A DNA stretch of 64,000 bases from Pseudomonas furukawaii (GCF_002355475.1 NZ_AP014862.1:4650001-4714000), one strand, 5' to 3'. Positions 1-9,343 are shown, counted from the first letter of the stretch. Notes: a model not told the origin generated them from the letters alone. Program-made: numbers and translations.

Positions 1-5
1 TCGAC

Positions 6-821
6 ATGTACAGCGCCTTGCAGGAAGAGGCCATCCAGCGGGCCGGACGCAAGGGCGCCCCGACGCCCCAGGCCGCCCCCGCACCGCCGGCAGGACGCCC
101 GCGCCGGTTCGCGCGCTCCAGCTGCGCCTGCGGTGGCGGCTGTCCGAACTGCCGGGAAGAGAGCCGCCCACCCGGTCCGCGCCAGGCCCGCGACGGCGAG
201 GCCGCCACGGCCAGCGACGCGGCCGAGCCCCTGGCCGAACCCGCGGCCGCGCCCAGCTTCCGTGATTGCAGCGAACGCATCACCGGCATCACCGACGCCA
301 ACGAACGGCTGGAAACCGCCCGCCAGCGCGCCCGGGAATACGTCGGCGCGGCACGCCGTGCCCTGGGCGCCGCGCCGGCGGCCGGCACCACCTACGAGAC
401 GGCCCTGGGCCGCCACTTCATCACCCCCAGCGCCGCCGACCGCGCCACCATCGAGGACAACTACCGGCGGATTCTCGGCACCCTGGTGCCGGCCAACTAC
501 ATCTGCAACAGCCAGAACATCTGCGAAGGCGAACAGGCCTTCTGGATCGAGGCCGACGACCTGGTTCACGTCTGCCGGCCATTCTGGGAGCTGTCGCCGA
601 CCTGCCGCGCCATCATCCTCATCCACGAAGGCGCCCACGACGTCGGCATCGGCGTGGCCGGCGCGCATCCGCCGAACCGGGGCAGCGCGCAGTACCCCAC
701 CGGCGACACCGCCGCCCCCGCCGGCCAGACCACCGCCGGGCGCATGGACAATCCGGATGCCTATGCCTTCTTCGGCGCACACATCTGGCGTGACACCGAT
801 ACCGGAAGGCCCTGTTTCTAG
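6..821 (+). CDS. Putative zinc metallopeptidase (aspzincin-like) with eCIS-type Cys leader; 5' end may lie outside window
   Basis: The first ATG is only 5 bases into the window and the frame is open upstream, so the true start may be missing. Visible parts are a Pro/Ala/Arg-rich N-terminus, a Cys cluster CACGGGCPNC (Cys40, 42, 46, 49), a low-complexity linker to about residue 85, and a C-terminal domain with HEGAHD at 207-212 followed by DNPDAYAFF at 248-256. The HExxH followed by an N/D-x-D/N-x-Y-x-F block is the layout of the lysine-specific metallo-endopeptidase/aspzincin (M35-like) group. The CxCGGxCPxC leader is typical of proteins encoded near extracellular contractile injection systems, often ahead of DUF4157 peptidase domains. 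The third zinc ligand is not obvious. No signal peptide is seen. Its natural partners would lie left of the window. Confidence 0.55.
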   Translation: MYSALQEEAIQRAGRKGAPTPQAAPAPPAGRPRRFARSSCACGGGCPNCREESRPPGPRQARDGEAATASDAAEPLAEPAAAPSFRDCSERITGITDANERLETARQRAREYVGAARRALGAAPAAGTTYETALGRHFITPSAADRATIEDNYRRILGTLVPANYICNSQNICEGEQAFWIEADDLVHVCRPFWELSPTCRAIILIHEGAHDVGIGVAGAHPPNRGSAQYPTGDTAAPAGQTTAGRMDNPDAYAFFGAHIWRDTDTGRPCF

Positions 822-1173
822 TGTCCTGTTTGCCAAGTTCGTTGACTTTGATCCGAGCGAGCAAGCGCTGGTCTCCCTTCTCCCTCCGGGAGAGGGGCCG
901 GGGTGAGGGAAGTGCATCCAGCCGACAAAACCGCGACAGATAAACCAATCAACCAGACAGGCCACTCGTCCAATCCCGGTTCGATGATCCACCCCGCTCC
1001 AACGGACCCCGGCCCCGGGGACCGCTGGAGCCCCGCCTCCTCCCCGCTCCACCCCATCCCGCCGACCTCGCCGCCAGGGGCGCCGCGCCAGACTGGCGCG
1101 ATTCCCTGCCCCGCGCGCCCTTCCTGCTCTAAAATGTCGCCCCCGCAAGCCCCCGCTTCCAAGGAGAGACCCC
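822..1173. other. Non-coding gap between the metallopeptidase and the antiporter
   Basis: I see no credible gene in these 352 bases. The stretch holds a dispersed G/C-rich repeat (872-910), a very GC-rich tract near 1005-1060, and a TAAAAT hexamer at 1130-1135 that could be the -10 of the antiporter promoter, although no good -35 precedes it. A strong AAGGAGAG ribosome binding site lies just before the ATG at 1174. Confidence 0.4.
872..910. repeat. Dispersed intergenic G/C-rich repeat unit
   Basis: A pyrimidine-rich arm (TCTCCCTTCTCCCTC) is followed by a purine-rich arm (GGGAGAGGGGCCGGGG) and then TGAGGGA. The arms are partly complementary. This resembles the short CCCTCACCCC-type repeat scattered between genes in many proteobacteria. 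It starts about 50 bases after the metallopeptidase stop codon. Confidence 0.45.
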
Positions 1174-2979
1174 ATGCCCCACGACGGCAGCCTGCTGCAG
1201 GCCGCAGTGATGTTCCTGTTGGCCGCCGTCCTGACGGTTCCCCTGGCCAGGCGCCTGCAACTGGGGGCGGTCCTTGGCTACCTGCTGGCGGGGGTGCTGA
1301 TCGGCCCGTCGGTGTTGAAGCTGGTCACCGACCCGGAAAGCGTCGCCCGGGTATCCGAACTGGGGGTGGTGCTGCTGCTCTTCATCATCGGCCTGGAGCT
1401 GTCCCCCCGGCGGCTCTGGGTGATGCGCCGCTCGGTCTTCGGCGTCGGCCTCGCCCAGGTGCTGCTCACCGCCCTGGCCATCGGCCTGGTGGCCTGGCTG
1501 GCCTTCGCGAAATCCCTCAGTACCGCGGCCGTGCTGGGCTTCGGCCTGGCCCTGTCGTCCACCGCCTTCGGCCTGCAGATCCTCGCCGAGCGCAAGGAAC
1601 TCACCAGCCCCCACGGGCGCCTGGCCTTCGCCATCCTGCTGTTCCAGGACATCGCCGCCATCCCGCTGATCGCCCTGCTGCCCCTGCTCAGCGGTGCCGG
1701 TCACCTGGACACCGAGGAGATGGACTCCCGGGACGTCCTGCTGGCGGTGGCCGTCATCGGCGCCGTGATCGTCGGCGGACGCTACCTGCTGCGTCCGGTG
1801 TTCCGCGTCGTGCTCAAGGCCGGCCTCAAGGAAGTGTCCACCGCCACCTCGCTGCTGGTGGTGATCGGCACCGCCTGGCTGATGGAACTGGCCGGCGTGT
1901 CCATGGCCCTGGGCGCCTTCATCGCCGGCCTGCTGCTGGCGGACTCCGAGTACCGCCATGAACTGGAGGCCCAGATCGAACCCTTCAAGGGCCTGCTGCT
2001 GGGACTGTTCTTCATGAGCGTGGGCATGAGCGCCGACCTCGGCCTGCTGCTCCGCGAACCCGTGGCGGTGATGGTGCTCACGGTGATGCTGATGGCCCTC
2101 AAGCTGCCCCTGCTCTACCTGGTGGGTCGCTTCGGCGGCGGGCTGGATCGCGCCCATGCCATACGCCTGGGCATCGTCCTGGCGGCCGGCGGCGAATTCG
2201 CCTTCGTGGTGTTCAAGCTGGCCTTCGAGCAGGGGATGCTGGATGCGCGCCTGCATGGCCTGCTGGTGCTCGGCATCACCCTGTCCATGGCGGTGACCCC
2301 GCTGCTGGTGCTGACCCTGTTCCGCCTGTTCACCCTCAAGCCGGCCCCGGTGGAGGTGCCCTCGGAGTACGCGCGCATCGAGGGCGACGAACCCCGTGTG
2401 GTGGTGGCCGGCATGGGCCGCATGGGGCAGATAGTCGCCCGGGTCCTGCGGGCCCAGCGGGTGCCCTTCGTGGCCCTGGACACGGCGGTGGAAATGATCG
2501 AGTACGGCCGCAGTCTCGGCAGCATGCCGCTGTTCTACGGCGACCCGCTGCGCCCGGAGATCCTTCGCGCCGCCAAGGTGGACAAGGCGGAGTTCTTCAT
2601 CGTCGCCACCGACGACCCCGAAACCAACCTGAAGACCACCGAGCTGGTGAAGCGCCTCTACCCGCACATCAAGGTCATCGCCCGGGCGCGCAACCGCCAG
2701 CACGTCCATCGCCTGCTGGACCTGGGGGCCGTGCCGGTGCGGGAAACCTTCCACTCCGCCCTGGAAATGAGCCGCCAGGCGCTGCTGGGACTCGGGCTGG
2801 ACGAGGACAAGGCCAACGCGCGCATTCGCCGCTTCCAGCGCCACGACGAAGAGGTGCTCGCCGCCCAGCACGAGGTCTACGACGACCATGCGGCGGTGAT
2901 CCAGACCGCCCGCGAGGCCCGCGCCGAGCTGGAAACCCTGTTCGATAGCGACCCGCTCGAGAAAAAAGCCGTCCAGTAG
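1174..2979 (+). CDS. KefB/KefC-type monovalent cation:proton antiporter (CPA2) with RCK domain
   Basis: A 601-residue inner-membrane protein. Residues 1-385 form a multi-spanning Na/H-exchanger (CPA2) domain, with LLFQDIAAIP at 155-164. A Kef-like cytoplasmic loop, HELEAQIEPFKG, lies at 262-273. Residues 408-520 form a TrkA-N/RCK nucleotide-binding domain with the glycine motif GMGRMGQ at 413-419. In the Kef family such proteins release potassium under glutathione-adduct or electrophile stress. No KefF/KefG ancillary oxidoreductase gene is adjacent, so glutathione gating is unproven. The ATG at 1174 has a strong AAGGAGAG ribosome binding site. The gene converges on the EAL gene with a 27-base gap and appears to be transcribed alone. 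Confidence 0.85.
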   Translation: MPHDGSLLQAAVMFLLAAVLTVPLARRLQLGAVLGYLLAGVLIGPSVLKLVTDPESVARVSELGVVLLLFIIGLELSPRRLWVMRRSVFGVGLAQVLLTALAIGLVAWLAFAKSLSTAAVLGFGLALSSTAFGLQILAERKELTSPHGRLAFAILLFQDIAAIPLIALLPLLSGAGHLDTEEMDSRDVLLAVAVIGAVIVGGRYLLRPVFRVVLKAGLKEVSTATSLLVVIGTAWLMELAGVSMALGAFIAGLLLADSEYRHELEAQIEPFKGLLLGLFFMSVGMSADLGLLLREPVAVMVLTVMLMALKLPLLYLVGRFGGGLDRAHAIRLGIVLAAGGEFAFVVFKLAFEQGMLDARLHGLLVLGITLSMAVTPLLVLTLFRLFTLKPAPVEVPSEYARIEGDEPRVVVAGMGRMGQIVARVLRAQRVPFVALDTAVEMIEYGRSLGSMPLFYGDPLRPEILRAAKVDKAEFFIVATDDPETNLKTTELVKRLYPHIKVIARARNRQHVHRLLDLGAVPVRETFHSALEMSRQALLGLGLDEDKANARIRRFQRHDEEVLAAQHEVYDDHAAVIQTAREARAELETLFDSDPLEKKAVQ

Positions 2980-3006
2980 GGCGCCGGGAGACGTTTCCCT
3001 CCGCCC

Positions 3007-4419
3007 TCAGGCCGCGCCGTCCGGTAGCGCCGACTCCGCCGGGATGACCGACGCCTGAGCCCGTCTGCTGCGCCGCACGAAGTCGACGAACGACTCCAGC
3101 GGCAGCGGCTGGCTGAACAGGTAGCCCTGGAATTGCGCGCAGCCGCTGTCGGCGAGGAACTGTCGCTGGGCCTCGGTTTCCACCCCCTCGGCGATCACCG
3201 TCATGCCCATGCTGCGCCCCAGGGCGATCACGGTGCGCACGATGGTTTCGCTGCTGGCATCGCTCAGCACATCGCAGACGAAGGACCGGTCGATCTTCAG
3301 CTTGTCCAGGGGCAGGCGCTTCAGGTGGCTGAGGGAAGAGAACCCGGTGCCGAAGTCATCCAGGGAGAAACGCACCCCCTGCTCCACCAGCGCCGTCATC
3401 TTCCGGGTCAGGTCCTCCATGTCCTGGACGATCAGGGTCTCGGTCAGTTCCAGCTCCAGCAGCCGCGCCGGGATGCCGCTTTCGTCGATCAGCGCCAGCA
3501 CGTCGGGCACGAAACCGGGCTGACGGAACTGGTCCTGGCTGATGTTCACCGCCAGCACCAACCCGCCCAGCACGGGGTCGTCCCTCCAGCGCCGCAACTG
3601 GGCGCAGGTCTGGCGCAGCACCCACTCGCCGATGGGCAGCATCAGGCCGGACTTCTCCGCATGGTCGACGAACTCCCCCGGTGGTAACAGGCCGCGCTGA
3701 GGATGGAGCCAGCGGATCAGCACCTCCGCCCCGGTCACCCGTCCGGCGCTGTCCAGCTGCGGCTGGTAGTGCAGGACGAACTGCTCCTCGCGAATGGCGA
3801 TGCGCAGGTCCCGGTCCAGCTCCGAGCGCTCGGCGGCGTCGGTCTGCAGGATGTGCAGCAGGAGGAAAAGCATCGTCATCGCGGCGAAGGACTGCACCCA
3901 GGACCCGACCACCCGCACCTCGTCCGGCAAGCCCGGCGCGCTGATCGGGCTCCAGTGGGTCGAAGCGAGGACGGCGAACAGCGACAGGCACACCAGGGCC
4001 ATGCCGTAACGCAGCCAGAAGGGTTCGTCACGGAAGGTCATCAACGACGCCACCGCCAGCGGCAGGAAGTACAGGTGGGTGGCACGCGGGGCGGCCGCCG
4101 AGGGCGGGTCCAGCACGAGCGTCGAATAGAGGATGACGACGATGAGCACGCCGAACAGCAGCCGGTTCGCCTCCCGTGCCCGGCCCTGCAGCGTGAGCAG
4201 GAACACGCCCAGGGCGCAGAGGATCATCAGCAGGTCCATGAAGACGACGCTCCAGGTACCCCGGAGCGAGAAGTACAGCCCCCAGAACAGCGCCACCGCC
4301 AGCATCACCCCGGAGGCCAGCAGGCGCATGCGCCGCTCCCGCCGTTGCCCCACCAGCGCGAGGTCGTTGGCCTGCCACAACTGTGTGACGCGTTTGAGAA
4401 AGGCCGCGATGGAAGTCAT
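3007..4419 (-). CDS. Membrane-anchored EAL-domain cyclic-di-GMP phosphodiesterase
   Basis: About 470 residues. The N-terminal 190 residues hold about six hydrophobic helices (a MASE-like membrane sensor), and the C-terminal 240 residues form an EAL domain. Residues expected of an active enzyme are present: EVLIRW (the EAL motif), [33 protein letters not shown] and QGYLFSQP. It should hydrolyse c-di-GMP to pGpG and favour motility over biofilm. There is no GGDEF domain. An ATG at 4446 in the same frame would add nine residues; I prefer 4419 because AAGGGA sits at normal spacing before it. The signal sensed by the membrane part is unknown. Confidence 0.88.
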   Translation of the reverse strand: MTSIAAFLKRVTQLWQANDLALVGQRRERRMRLLASGVMLAVALFWGLYFSLRGTWSVVFMDLLMILCALGVFLLTLQGRAREANRLLFGVLIVVILYSTLVLDPPSAAAPRATHLYFLPLAVASLMTFRDEPFWLRYGMALVCLSLFAVLASTHWSPISAPGLPDEVRVVGSWVQSFAAMTMLFLLLHILQTDAAERSELDRDLRIAIREEQFVLHYQPQLDSAGRVTGAEVLIRWLHPQRGLLPPGEFVDHAEKSGLMLPIGEWVLRQTCAQLRRWRDDPVLGGLVLAVNISQDQFRQPGFVPDVLALIDESGIPARLLELELTETLIVQDMEDLTRKMTALVEQGVRFSLDDFGTGFSSLSHLKRLPLDKLKIDRSFVCDVLSDASSETIVRTVIALGRSMGMTVIAEGVETEAQRQFLADSGCAQFQGYLFSQPLPLESFVDFVRRSRRAQASVIPAESALPDGAA

Positions 4420-4533
4420 GGAAAGTCCCTTTGCCGTTCCCATCATTCTTGAAGCGCCTGGCGCGATTGCAAATCGATGGAAGACAAAAGGGCGACCGGG
4501 GTGGGTCGTCGGCTGAACCGCGCGGCGGGTCGC

Positions 4534-5388
4534 TCAGGGCGCGCCGAACATCAGGGTCCAGTAGATGCCGTTCTCGCTGCGGACTTCCGAGGCGTAGGCC
4601 GCGCCCATCTGGGTGAAGCGCGGGTTCATCAGGTTGGCGCAATGGCCGGGGCTGGCCAGCCAGCTGTCCAGCGCGGCGCGCGGCGAGCCCTGCCCGGCGG
4701 CGATGTTCTCGCCCACCATGCGCCCCTTGTAGCCCGCCGCCCGGGCGCGGTCGAAGGGCGAATCACCGCCCGGGCCACGGTGGGAAAAATAGTCGCGACG
4801 GGCCATGGAGCGGCTGTGCCCCTCGGCGGCCTTGCCCAGGGCACCGTTCCAGGCCAGCGGACGGGCGGCGGCGAAACGCTGGCTTCCACACATCCGGCTC
4901 CGTCCCCGGGCCGCATTGACCTGGGCCAGCAGGGCCTGCCCGGCGGCACGCGGGTCCCCCAGGGCGGCGCCGGCCAGGGGACGCGAGAGCACCACCCGCC
5001 ATTGCTGGCCACTGCGGCTGACGCCGATGTCGGCGAACTGGGCGTCCAGCAGGTCGGCGCAGTAGCCGTCCTGCAGTTGATCGAAGGCCGACGCCACGTC
5101 CCGGGCGCGCGACAGACGGATGCTGCGTACCTCGCCGGCCTGGTAGCCGGCCTCGCGCAGGGCCGGTCGCAACGCGCCCGAGTAGCCCACCGGCAGGGCC
5201 AGCTTCGCGTTCAGCGCCAACGGCGCCGCCGGCCGGTAAGTGCGCCAGCCGCAACGCTGCGGGTGCTGGCGGTAATCGTTGATGGCCGCCAGGAGCTGGC
5301 GTTCGCCCGCGGCCTGGGCCGGGGCGGAAAACAGGGGAACGAGCGCGACGGGAAGCAGGGCCAGCAGGTGACGGGCGATGGGATGCAT
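4534..5388 (-). CDS. Secreted CAP-domain (SCP/YkwD-like) protein
   Basis: 284 residues with an N-terminal signal peptide (hydrophobic stretch ALLPVALVPLFSAPAQA). The C-terminal half is a CAP domain: GHSRSMARRDYFSHRGPGG, GENIAAGQ, ALDSWLASPGHCANLM and MGAAYA. The two His residues (in GHSRSM and SPGHCANLM) and the Glu of GEN are those that line the CAP cavity. The N-terminal half contains further material related to the start of CAP domains (ERQLLAAINDYR) and several Cys residues. CAP proteins of bacteria are extracytoplasmic and mostly of unknown activity. It stands alone, upstream of and on the same strand as the EAL gene. Confidence 0.85.
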   Translation of the reverse strand: MHPIARHLLALLPVALVPLFSAPAQAAGERQLLAAINDYRQHPQRCGWRTYRPAAPLALNAKLALPVGYSGALRPALREAGYQAGEVRSIRLSRARDVASAFDQLQDGYCADLLDAQFADIGVSRSGQQWRVVLSRPLAGAALGDPRAAGQALLAQVNAARGRSRMCGSQRFAAARPLAWNGALGKAAEGHSRSMARRDYFSHRGPGGDSPFDRARAAGYKGRMVGENIAAGQGSPRAALDSWLASPGHCANLMNPRFTQMGAAYASEVRSENGIYWTLMFGAP

Positions 5389-5626
5389 GGAGTGGCTACG
5401 CGAATGGAGGGGAAAAGGACCGGGATATGACCCTGGCGACCGCGTGCTGTTCCCCGCACCCGCGCGCCTGCCGTCCGTCCCGTCGGCAACCGGTTAGGTT
5501 GTCCGTTCTAGAGCGGGCGGCGCAGAGTCCACCGCGTCCCATGCCTCCAACAAGAACAAGGCGAGTGCGATTCCAGTCACCACTGCCGGATCGAATCCAG
5601 GGGGATGCGTCCCCCGGGGAGGAGCC

Positions 5627-5779
5627 ATGCGTATTCGTTGCTTCGTGCTCGGTTGTCGCTGGACCGAGGGTGTCCGTACCGAGGTGGGTGCCGTGCCCAT
5701 GATCTGCCAGCGCTGCCTGCGCTGCGGCGCACACCGCTACCTGAGCCTGCCGGAGGAGGAGACGGAGACGGCGGGATAG
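5627..5779 (+). CDS. Small Cys-rich protein (PSPA7_2676-like), 50 residues
   Basis: A 50-codon gene. It starts with [12 protein letters not shown] and has five cysteines (positions 5, 10, 27, 30, 33), the last three as CxxCxxC, followed by a short acidic tail. This matches the small Cys-rich family seen in pseudomonads, which looks like a minimal metal-binding knuckle. A clear ribosome binding site, GGGGAGGAG, precedes the ATG. It ends 46 bases before the sigma-28-like promoter of the chemotaxis operon. The function is unknown. The main doubt is its small size; the Cys pattern and the ribosome binding site support it. Confidence 0.6.
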   Translation: MRIRCFVLGCRWTEGVRTEVGAVPMICQRCLRCGAHRYLSLPEEETETAG

Positions 5780-5824
5780 CCGACAGGCGACGATCACTGG
5801 CGATTTGACAGCACCCAGCGGCCC

Positions 5825-5851
5825 TCTAGTTTTAAGCATCGATGCCGATGG
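5825..5851 (+). promoter_or_regulatory. Sigma-28 (FliA)-like promoter for the chemotaxis operon
   Basis: TCTAGTTT, an 11-base spacer, then GCCGATGG. The sigma-28 consensus is TAAAGTTT-N11-GCCGATAA; six of eight bases match in each box and the spacing is exact. Its position 44 bases before the mcp start codon suits a flagellar-regulon promoter. A TTGACA at 5805-5810 could also serve a sigma-70 promoter, but it lacks a good -10. Confidence 0.55.
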
Positions 5852-5894
5852 CCCGGTAAGAGCCATCGGTCCCCACCAGGCCAGGGAGTGCACC

Positions 5895-7049
5895 ATGTCG
5901 CAGCCGTCGTCCGCCCACCTCGTCCAGGGCCTGGCCCTGCATTCCCTGATCTGGCTGACGGCCGCCGGCCTGCTGGCCCTCGGCCTGCCGCTCTGGGCGG
6001 TGCTGGGAGGCGGCTGGCTGGCCAGCCTGTCGCTGGTGGCCCTGCTGCGGCATGACGCCGCCCGGCAGCGTGCGGACACGGCGACGCCAGCGCTCGCCGC
6101 GCCCGACTGGCAGGCCGCCCAGGATGCCCTCGACGAGCAGTTGGGCACCCTCCAGGCCCACGCCGGGCAGATCGACGGCTTGCTGCAGGACGCCATCGGC
6201 CGGCTGGGCGAGAGCTTCCAGGGCCTGGCGGCGCGCATCGACCAGCAGCGCGCCCATTCCCACAACCTGATCGAGCGCTACGGCGAGCAGCAGGCGGCCG
6301 ACGACGGCATGAACTTCCAGGAGTTCATCGCCACCACCCGCAGTACCCTGGGCCTGTTCGTCGAGGCGGCCCTGGAAACCAGCCGCACCTCCCAGGACCT
6401 GGTGCAGCGCATGGACCGGGTCACGCAGAAGATCGCCGATATCCTGAAATCCACCCACGACATGGACGCCATCGCCAAGCAGACCAACCTGCTGGCCCTG
6501 AACGCCGCCATCGAGGCCGCGCGGGCCGGCGAGAGCGGCCGGGGCTTCGCCGTGGTGGCCGACGAGGTGCGCGCCCTCTCCACCCGCTCCACCGGTTTCT
6601 CGGAGCAGATCCGCGAACATGTGGACGTGGTCTACCGGGAGATCCGCGACGCCGAGAAGGCCATCGCCCAGTTGGCGGACAAGGACATGGGGTTCGCCAT
6701 GGAGTCGCGGCAGCAACTGCATCACATGCTGGAGGACCTGGACGGCATGAACCGCCACACCCTGAAGGTGGTGCAGGAGATGGACCGCCTGTCGCTGGAA
6801 GTGGCTGACGGCGTCGACCAGGCGATCACCGCCCTGCAGTTCCAGGACATGAGCAGCCAGTTGCTGGGACAGATGCGCAAGCATTTCGCCAGGCTCGGCG
6901 GCTTCGCGGCGGGGCTGGGTGGCCTGCGGGCGCAGGCGCCGGAGGACTGGGCGCGACGGGTGGAGGACGAGACCCGCGAGCTGCGCAAGCCGGTCTCCAA
7001 CCCGGTGAGCCAGAGCAGCGTCAGCGCCGGCGAGGTGGAACTGTTCTGA
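5895..7049 (+). CDS. Methyl-accepting chemotaxis protein with a bare membrane hairpin
   Basis: 384 residues from the ATG at 5895. That start follows CAGGGAGTG and begins [10 protein letters not shown]; an in-frame extension to 5805 has no ribosome binding site. Two adjacent hydrophobic helices (about 11-32 and 33-51) leave almost no periplasmic loop, so sensing must be cytoplasmic or membrane-based. A helical region follows, then the conserved MCP tip [20 protein letters not shown] and [12 protein letters not shown], then a C-terminal segment ([19 protein letters not shown]). There is no C-terminal WxxF tether. It is the first gene of the chemotaxis operon. It stands where P. aeruginosa has a receptor at the edge of its che2 cluster, but I cannot say they are orthologous. 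Confidence 0.85.
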   Translation: MSQPSSAHLVQGLALHSLIWLTAAGLLALGLPLWAVLGGGWLASLSLVALLRHDAARQRADTATPALAAPDWQAAQDALDEQLGTLQAHAGQIDGLLQDAIGRLGESFQGLAARIDQQRAHSHNLIERYGEQQAADDGMNFQEFIATTRSTLGLFVEAALETSRTSQDLVQRMDRVTQKIADILKSTHDMDAIAKQTNLLALNAAIEAARAGESGRGFAVVADEVRALSTRSTGFSEQIREHVDVVYREIRDAEKAIAQLADKDMGFAMESRQQLHHMLEDLDGMNRHTLKVVQEMDRLSLEVADGVDQAITALQFQDMSSQLLGQMRKHFARLGGFAAGLGGLRAQAPEDWARRVEDETRELRKPVSNPVSQSSVSAGEVELF

Positions 7050-7123
7050 GGACGCCCCTTGGTCGCCGTTCATCCGCTCGACGAATGGCGAACGCCAAGG
7101 GCTGGACGTCAAAAAACCACGCT

Positions 7124-7134
7124 TCTACACCTAA
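7124..7134 (+). promoter_or_regulatory. Sigma-S-like extended -10 element before cheY
   Basis: TCTACACCTAA matches the RpoS extended -10 consensus KCTAYRCTTAA at 10 of 11 positions. It lies 55 bases before the cheY start, inside the 140-base gap after mcp, the largest gap in the operon. No clear -35 is needed for this sigma class. A stationary-phase internal promoter fits the reported RpoS dependence of aer-2 in P. aeruginosa. Confidence 0.4.
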
Positions 7135-7189
7135 GCATGGCCACAGGCCAGCAGGACAACCCGACCCAGCGGCAAGGAGAGCGGCACCG

Positions 7190-7555
7190 ATGAGCAAGCA
7201 GATCCTGATCGTCGACGACTCGGCCTCCATACGGCAGATGCTGAGCTTCACCCTGAAAGCCGCCGGTTATCTCGTGGACGAGGCGGCAGATGGACGCGAA
7301 GGGCTCGGCAAGGCCCAGAGCAAGGCCTACCACCTGGTGTTCACCGACCAGAACATGCCCAACATGGACGGGCTGAGCCTGATCCGCAGCCTGCGCGGGC
7401 TGCCCAGCTACCGCGCCACGCCCATCCTGATGCTCACCACCGAGTCCAGCGACGCCATGAAGCAGCAAGGCAAGTCCGCTGGCGCCACCGGCTGGCTGGT
7501 CAAGCCCTTCGATCCGCCCAAACTGCTGGAAGTCACCCGCAAGGTCCTCCCCTGA
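7190..7555 (+). CDS. cheY: CheY-like chemotaxis response regulator
   Basis: 121 residues, a stand-alone receiver domain. It shows the acidic pair Asp9/Asp10 (LIVDDS), phosphoacceptor Asp53 (FTDQNMPNMDG), the Thr pair LTTE and the lysine in LVKPF. It accepts phosphate from the CheA encoded 21 bases downstream and would act as its output. The frame opens earlier, but the ATG at 7190 has AAGGAGAG at proper spacing. Whether it binds the flagellar motor or works as a sink or output of an Aer2 system cannot be told from sequence; the che2 system of P. aeruginosa is not the main swimming pathway. Confidence 0.92.
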   Translation: MSKQILIVDDSASIRQMLSFTLKAAGYLVDEAADGREGLGKAQSKAYHLVFTDQNMPNMDGLSLIRSLRGLPSYRATPILMLTTESSDAMKQQGKSAGATGWLVKPFDPPKLLEVTRKVLP

Positions 7556-7576
7556 TCCCGGCACAAGGCGCCTCCC

Positions 7577-9343
7577 ATGAATGACGGGATGAACCAGTTC
7601 CTCCAGGTGTTCTTCGAGGAAACCGAGGAACACCTGGCCAGCCTCGAACTGCTGCTGCTCGGCCTCGACCTGCAGCAGCCGGAGGCGGAAGAGCTCAACG
7701 GCATCTTCCGCGCCGCCCACTCCATCAAGGGCTCGGCCGGCATGTTCGGCTTCGACGACCTCACCGCCGTGACCCACGAGCTGGAAACCCTGCTGGACCG
7801 CATCCGCAGCGGCCGGATGCCGCTCAACGCGGAGCGGGTGGACCTGTTTCTCCAGGCCCGCGACGTGCTGATGCGCCTGCTGGACGCCCATCGCCAGCAG
7901 CGCCCCGACCCGGGCGTGCCGGTGGCCGAGACCCTGGCCCGCCTGCGCGCGCTGCTGGACGAGGCCCCCGCGCCAGCCGAGGACGAAGGCTTCGGCCTGT
8001 TCGATGAGGCGCCCGGCCTGCCCGGGGCCACGACCGACGACGACTTCGGTTTCTTCGACGACGCCCCCGGCACACCGCCCCCGGTGGCCTGCGAACCGCC
8101 TCAGGCGGCACCCGCCCCAGCCACCGGCAAGGTGCCGGGCGGCGAAGGCGAATCCAGTTCCATCCGCGTCAGCGTCGAGAAGATCGACAGCCTGATCAAC
8201 CTGGTGGGCGAGCTGGTGATCACCCAGGCCATGCTCGGCCAGCTGGGCTCGGCGCTGGACCCGAGCCAGTACGAGCGCATCCACCAGGCCCTGGCGCAGC
8301 TGGAGCACAACACCCGCGATCTGCAGGAATCGGTGATGTCGATCCGCATGCTGCCCATCAGCTTCATCTTCAGCCGCTTCCCGCGCCTGGTGCGGGACAC
8401 GTCCGCGCGCCTGGGCAAGCAGGTGGAACTGGTGCTGCAGGGCGAACACACCGAGCTGGACAAGGGCGTGATCGAGCGCCTCGGCGACCCGCTCACCCAC
8501 ATCGTGCGCAACAGCATCGACCACGGCATCGAGCAGCCCGAGGCGCGCCTGGCCGCCGGCAAGCCGGCCCAGGGCACGGTGCGCCTGGGGGCCTTCCACC
8601 AGGGCGGCAGCATCGTGGTGCAGGTCAGCGACGACGGCCGTGGCCTGGACCGCGCGCGCATCCTCGCCAAGGCCCGGGAAAAGAACCTGCCGGTGCACGA
8701 CGGGATGAGCGACGCCGAGGTCTGGCAGCTGATCTTCATGCCCGGCTTCTCCACCGCCGAGGTGGTCACCGACCTGTCCGGGCGTGGCGTCGGCATGGAC
8801 GTGGTCAAGCGCAACATCCAGGCCATGGGCGGACGCATCGAGATCGACTCGGCGCCTGGCATGGGGACCCGCATCAGCATCCGCCTGCCCCTGACCCTGG
8901 CCATCCTCGACGGCCTGATCGTCGCGGTGTCCCGCACCCACTACGTGATCCCGCTCACCTACATCGTCGAGTCCCTGCAACCCAGGGCCGGCGACATCCG
9001 CGGCCTGGGCGGCGAGGACGGCGCGGTGATCCGGGTCCGGGGCGAGTACCTGCCGCTGCTCTCGCTCCATGACCTGCTCGGCGAGTCGGCCCCGGCGCTG
9101 CCGGCGGAGGACTCCATCGTGGTGATCCTGGAAGCCGATGGCCGCCCCTTCGCCCTGCAGGTGGACGACCTGGTGGGCCAGCAGCAGGTGGTGATCAAGA
9201 GCCTGGAACAGAATTTCCGCCGGATCGAGGGTATCGCCGGCGCCACCATCATGGGCGATGGCAGCGTCGCCCTGATCCTCGACGTCGACGCCCTGCCGGG
9301 CCTCGCCCAACAGCAAGGAGCAGCGCTGCATGAACTCCCCTAG
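7577..9343 (+). CDS. cheA: Chemotaxis histidine kinase CheA lacking a P2 domain
   Basis: 588 residues. The order is P1/Hpt with phosphoryl-accepting His48 ([10 protein letters not shown]), then a 65-residue linker (about 130-195) instead of a P2 domain. Next come P3 dimerisation ([16 protein letters not shown], about 205-220), the P4 ATPase with the N-box [10 protein letters not shown] (308-317) and glycine motifs DDGRGLD and GRGVGMD, and P5, the CheW-like coupling domain (from about 440). The linker carries two copies of a Phe/acidic motif, [10 protein letters not shown] and [10 protein letters not shown]. It phosphorylates CheY and CheB and is coupled to receptors by CheW. It overlaps cheW by 14 bases, consistent with translational coupling. 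Confidence 0.93.
   Translation: MNDGMNQFLQVFFEETEEHLASLELLLLGLDLQQPEAEELNGIFRAAHSIKGSAGMFGFDDLTAVTHELETLLDRIRSGRMPLNAERVDLFLQARDVLMRLLDAHRQQRPDPGVPVAETLARLRALLDEAPAPAEDEGFGLFDEAPGLPGATTDDDFGFFDDAPGTPPPVACEPPQAAPAPATGKVPGGEGESSSIRVSVEKIDSLINLVGELVITQAMLGQLGSALDPSQYERIHQALAQLEHNTRDLQESVMSIRMLPISFIFSRFPRLVRDTSARLGKQVELVLQGEHTELDKGVIERLGDPLTHIVRNSIDHGIEQPEARLAAGKPAQGTVRLGAFHQGGSIVVQVSDDGRGLDRARILAKAREKNLPVHDGMSDAEVWQLIFMPGFSTAEVVTDLSGRGVGMDVVKRNIQAMGGRIEIDSAPGMGTRISIRLPLTLAILDGLIVAVSRTHYVIPLTYIVESLQPRAGDIRGLGGEDGAVIRVRGEYLPLLSLHDLLGESAPALPAEDSIVVILEADGRPFALQVDDLVGQQQVVIKSLEQNFRRIEGIAGATIMGDGSVALILDVDALPGLAQQQGAALHELP

Noticed and set aside
903-1961. Plus-strand 352-codon frame overlapping the antiporter start
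   Set aside because: Pro/Arg/Gly-rich out-of-frame translation of the antiporter gene and its leader; no ribosome binding site or domain.
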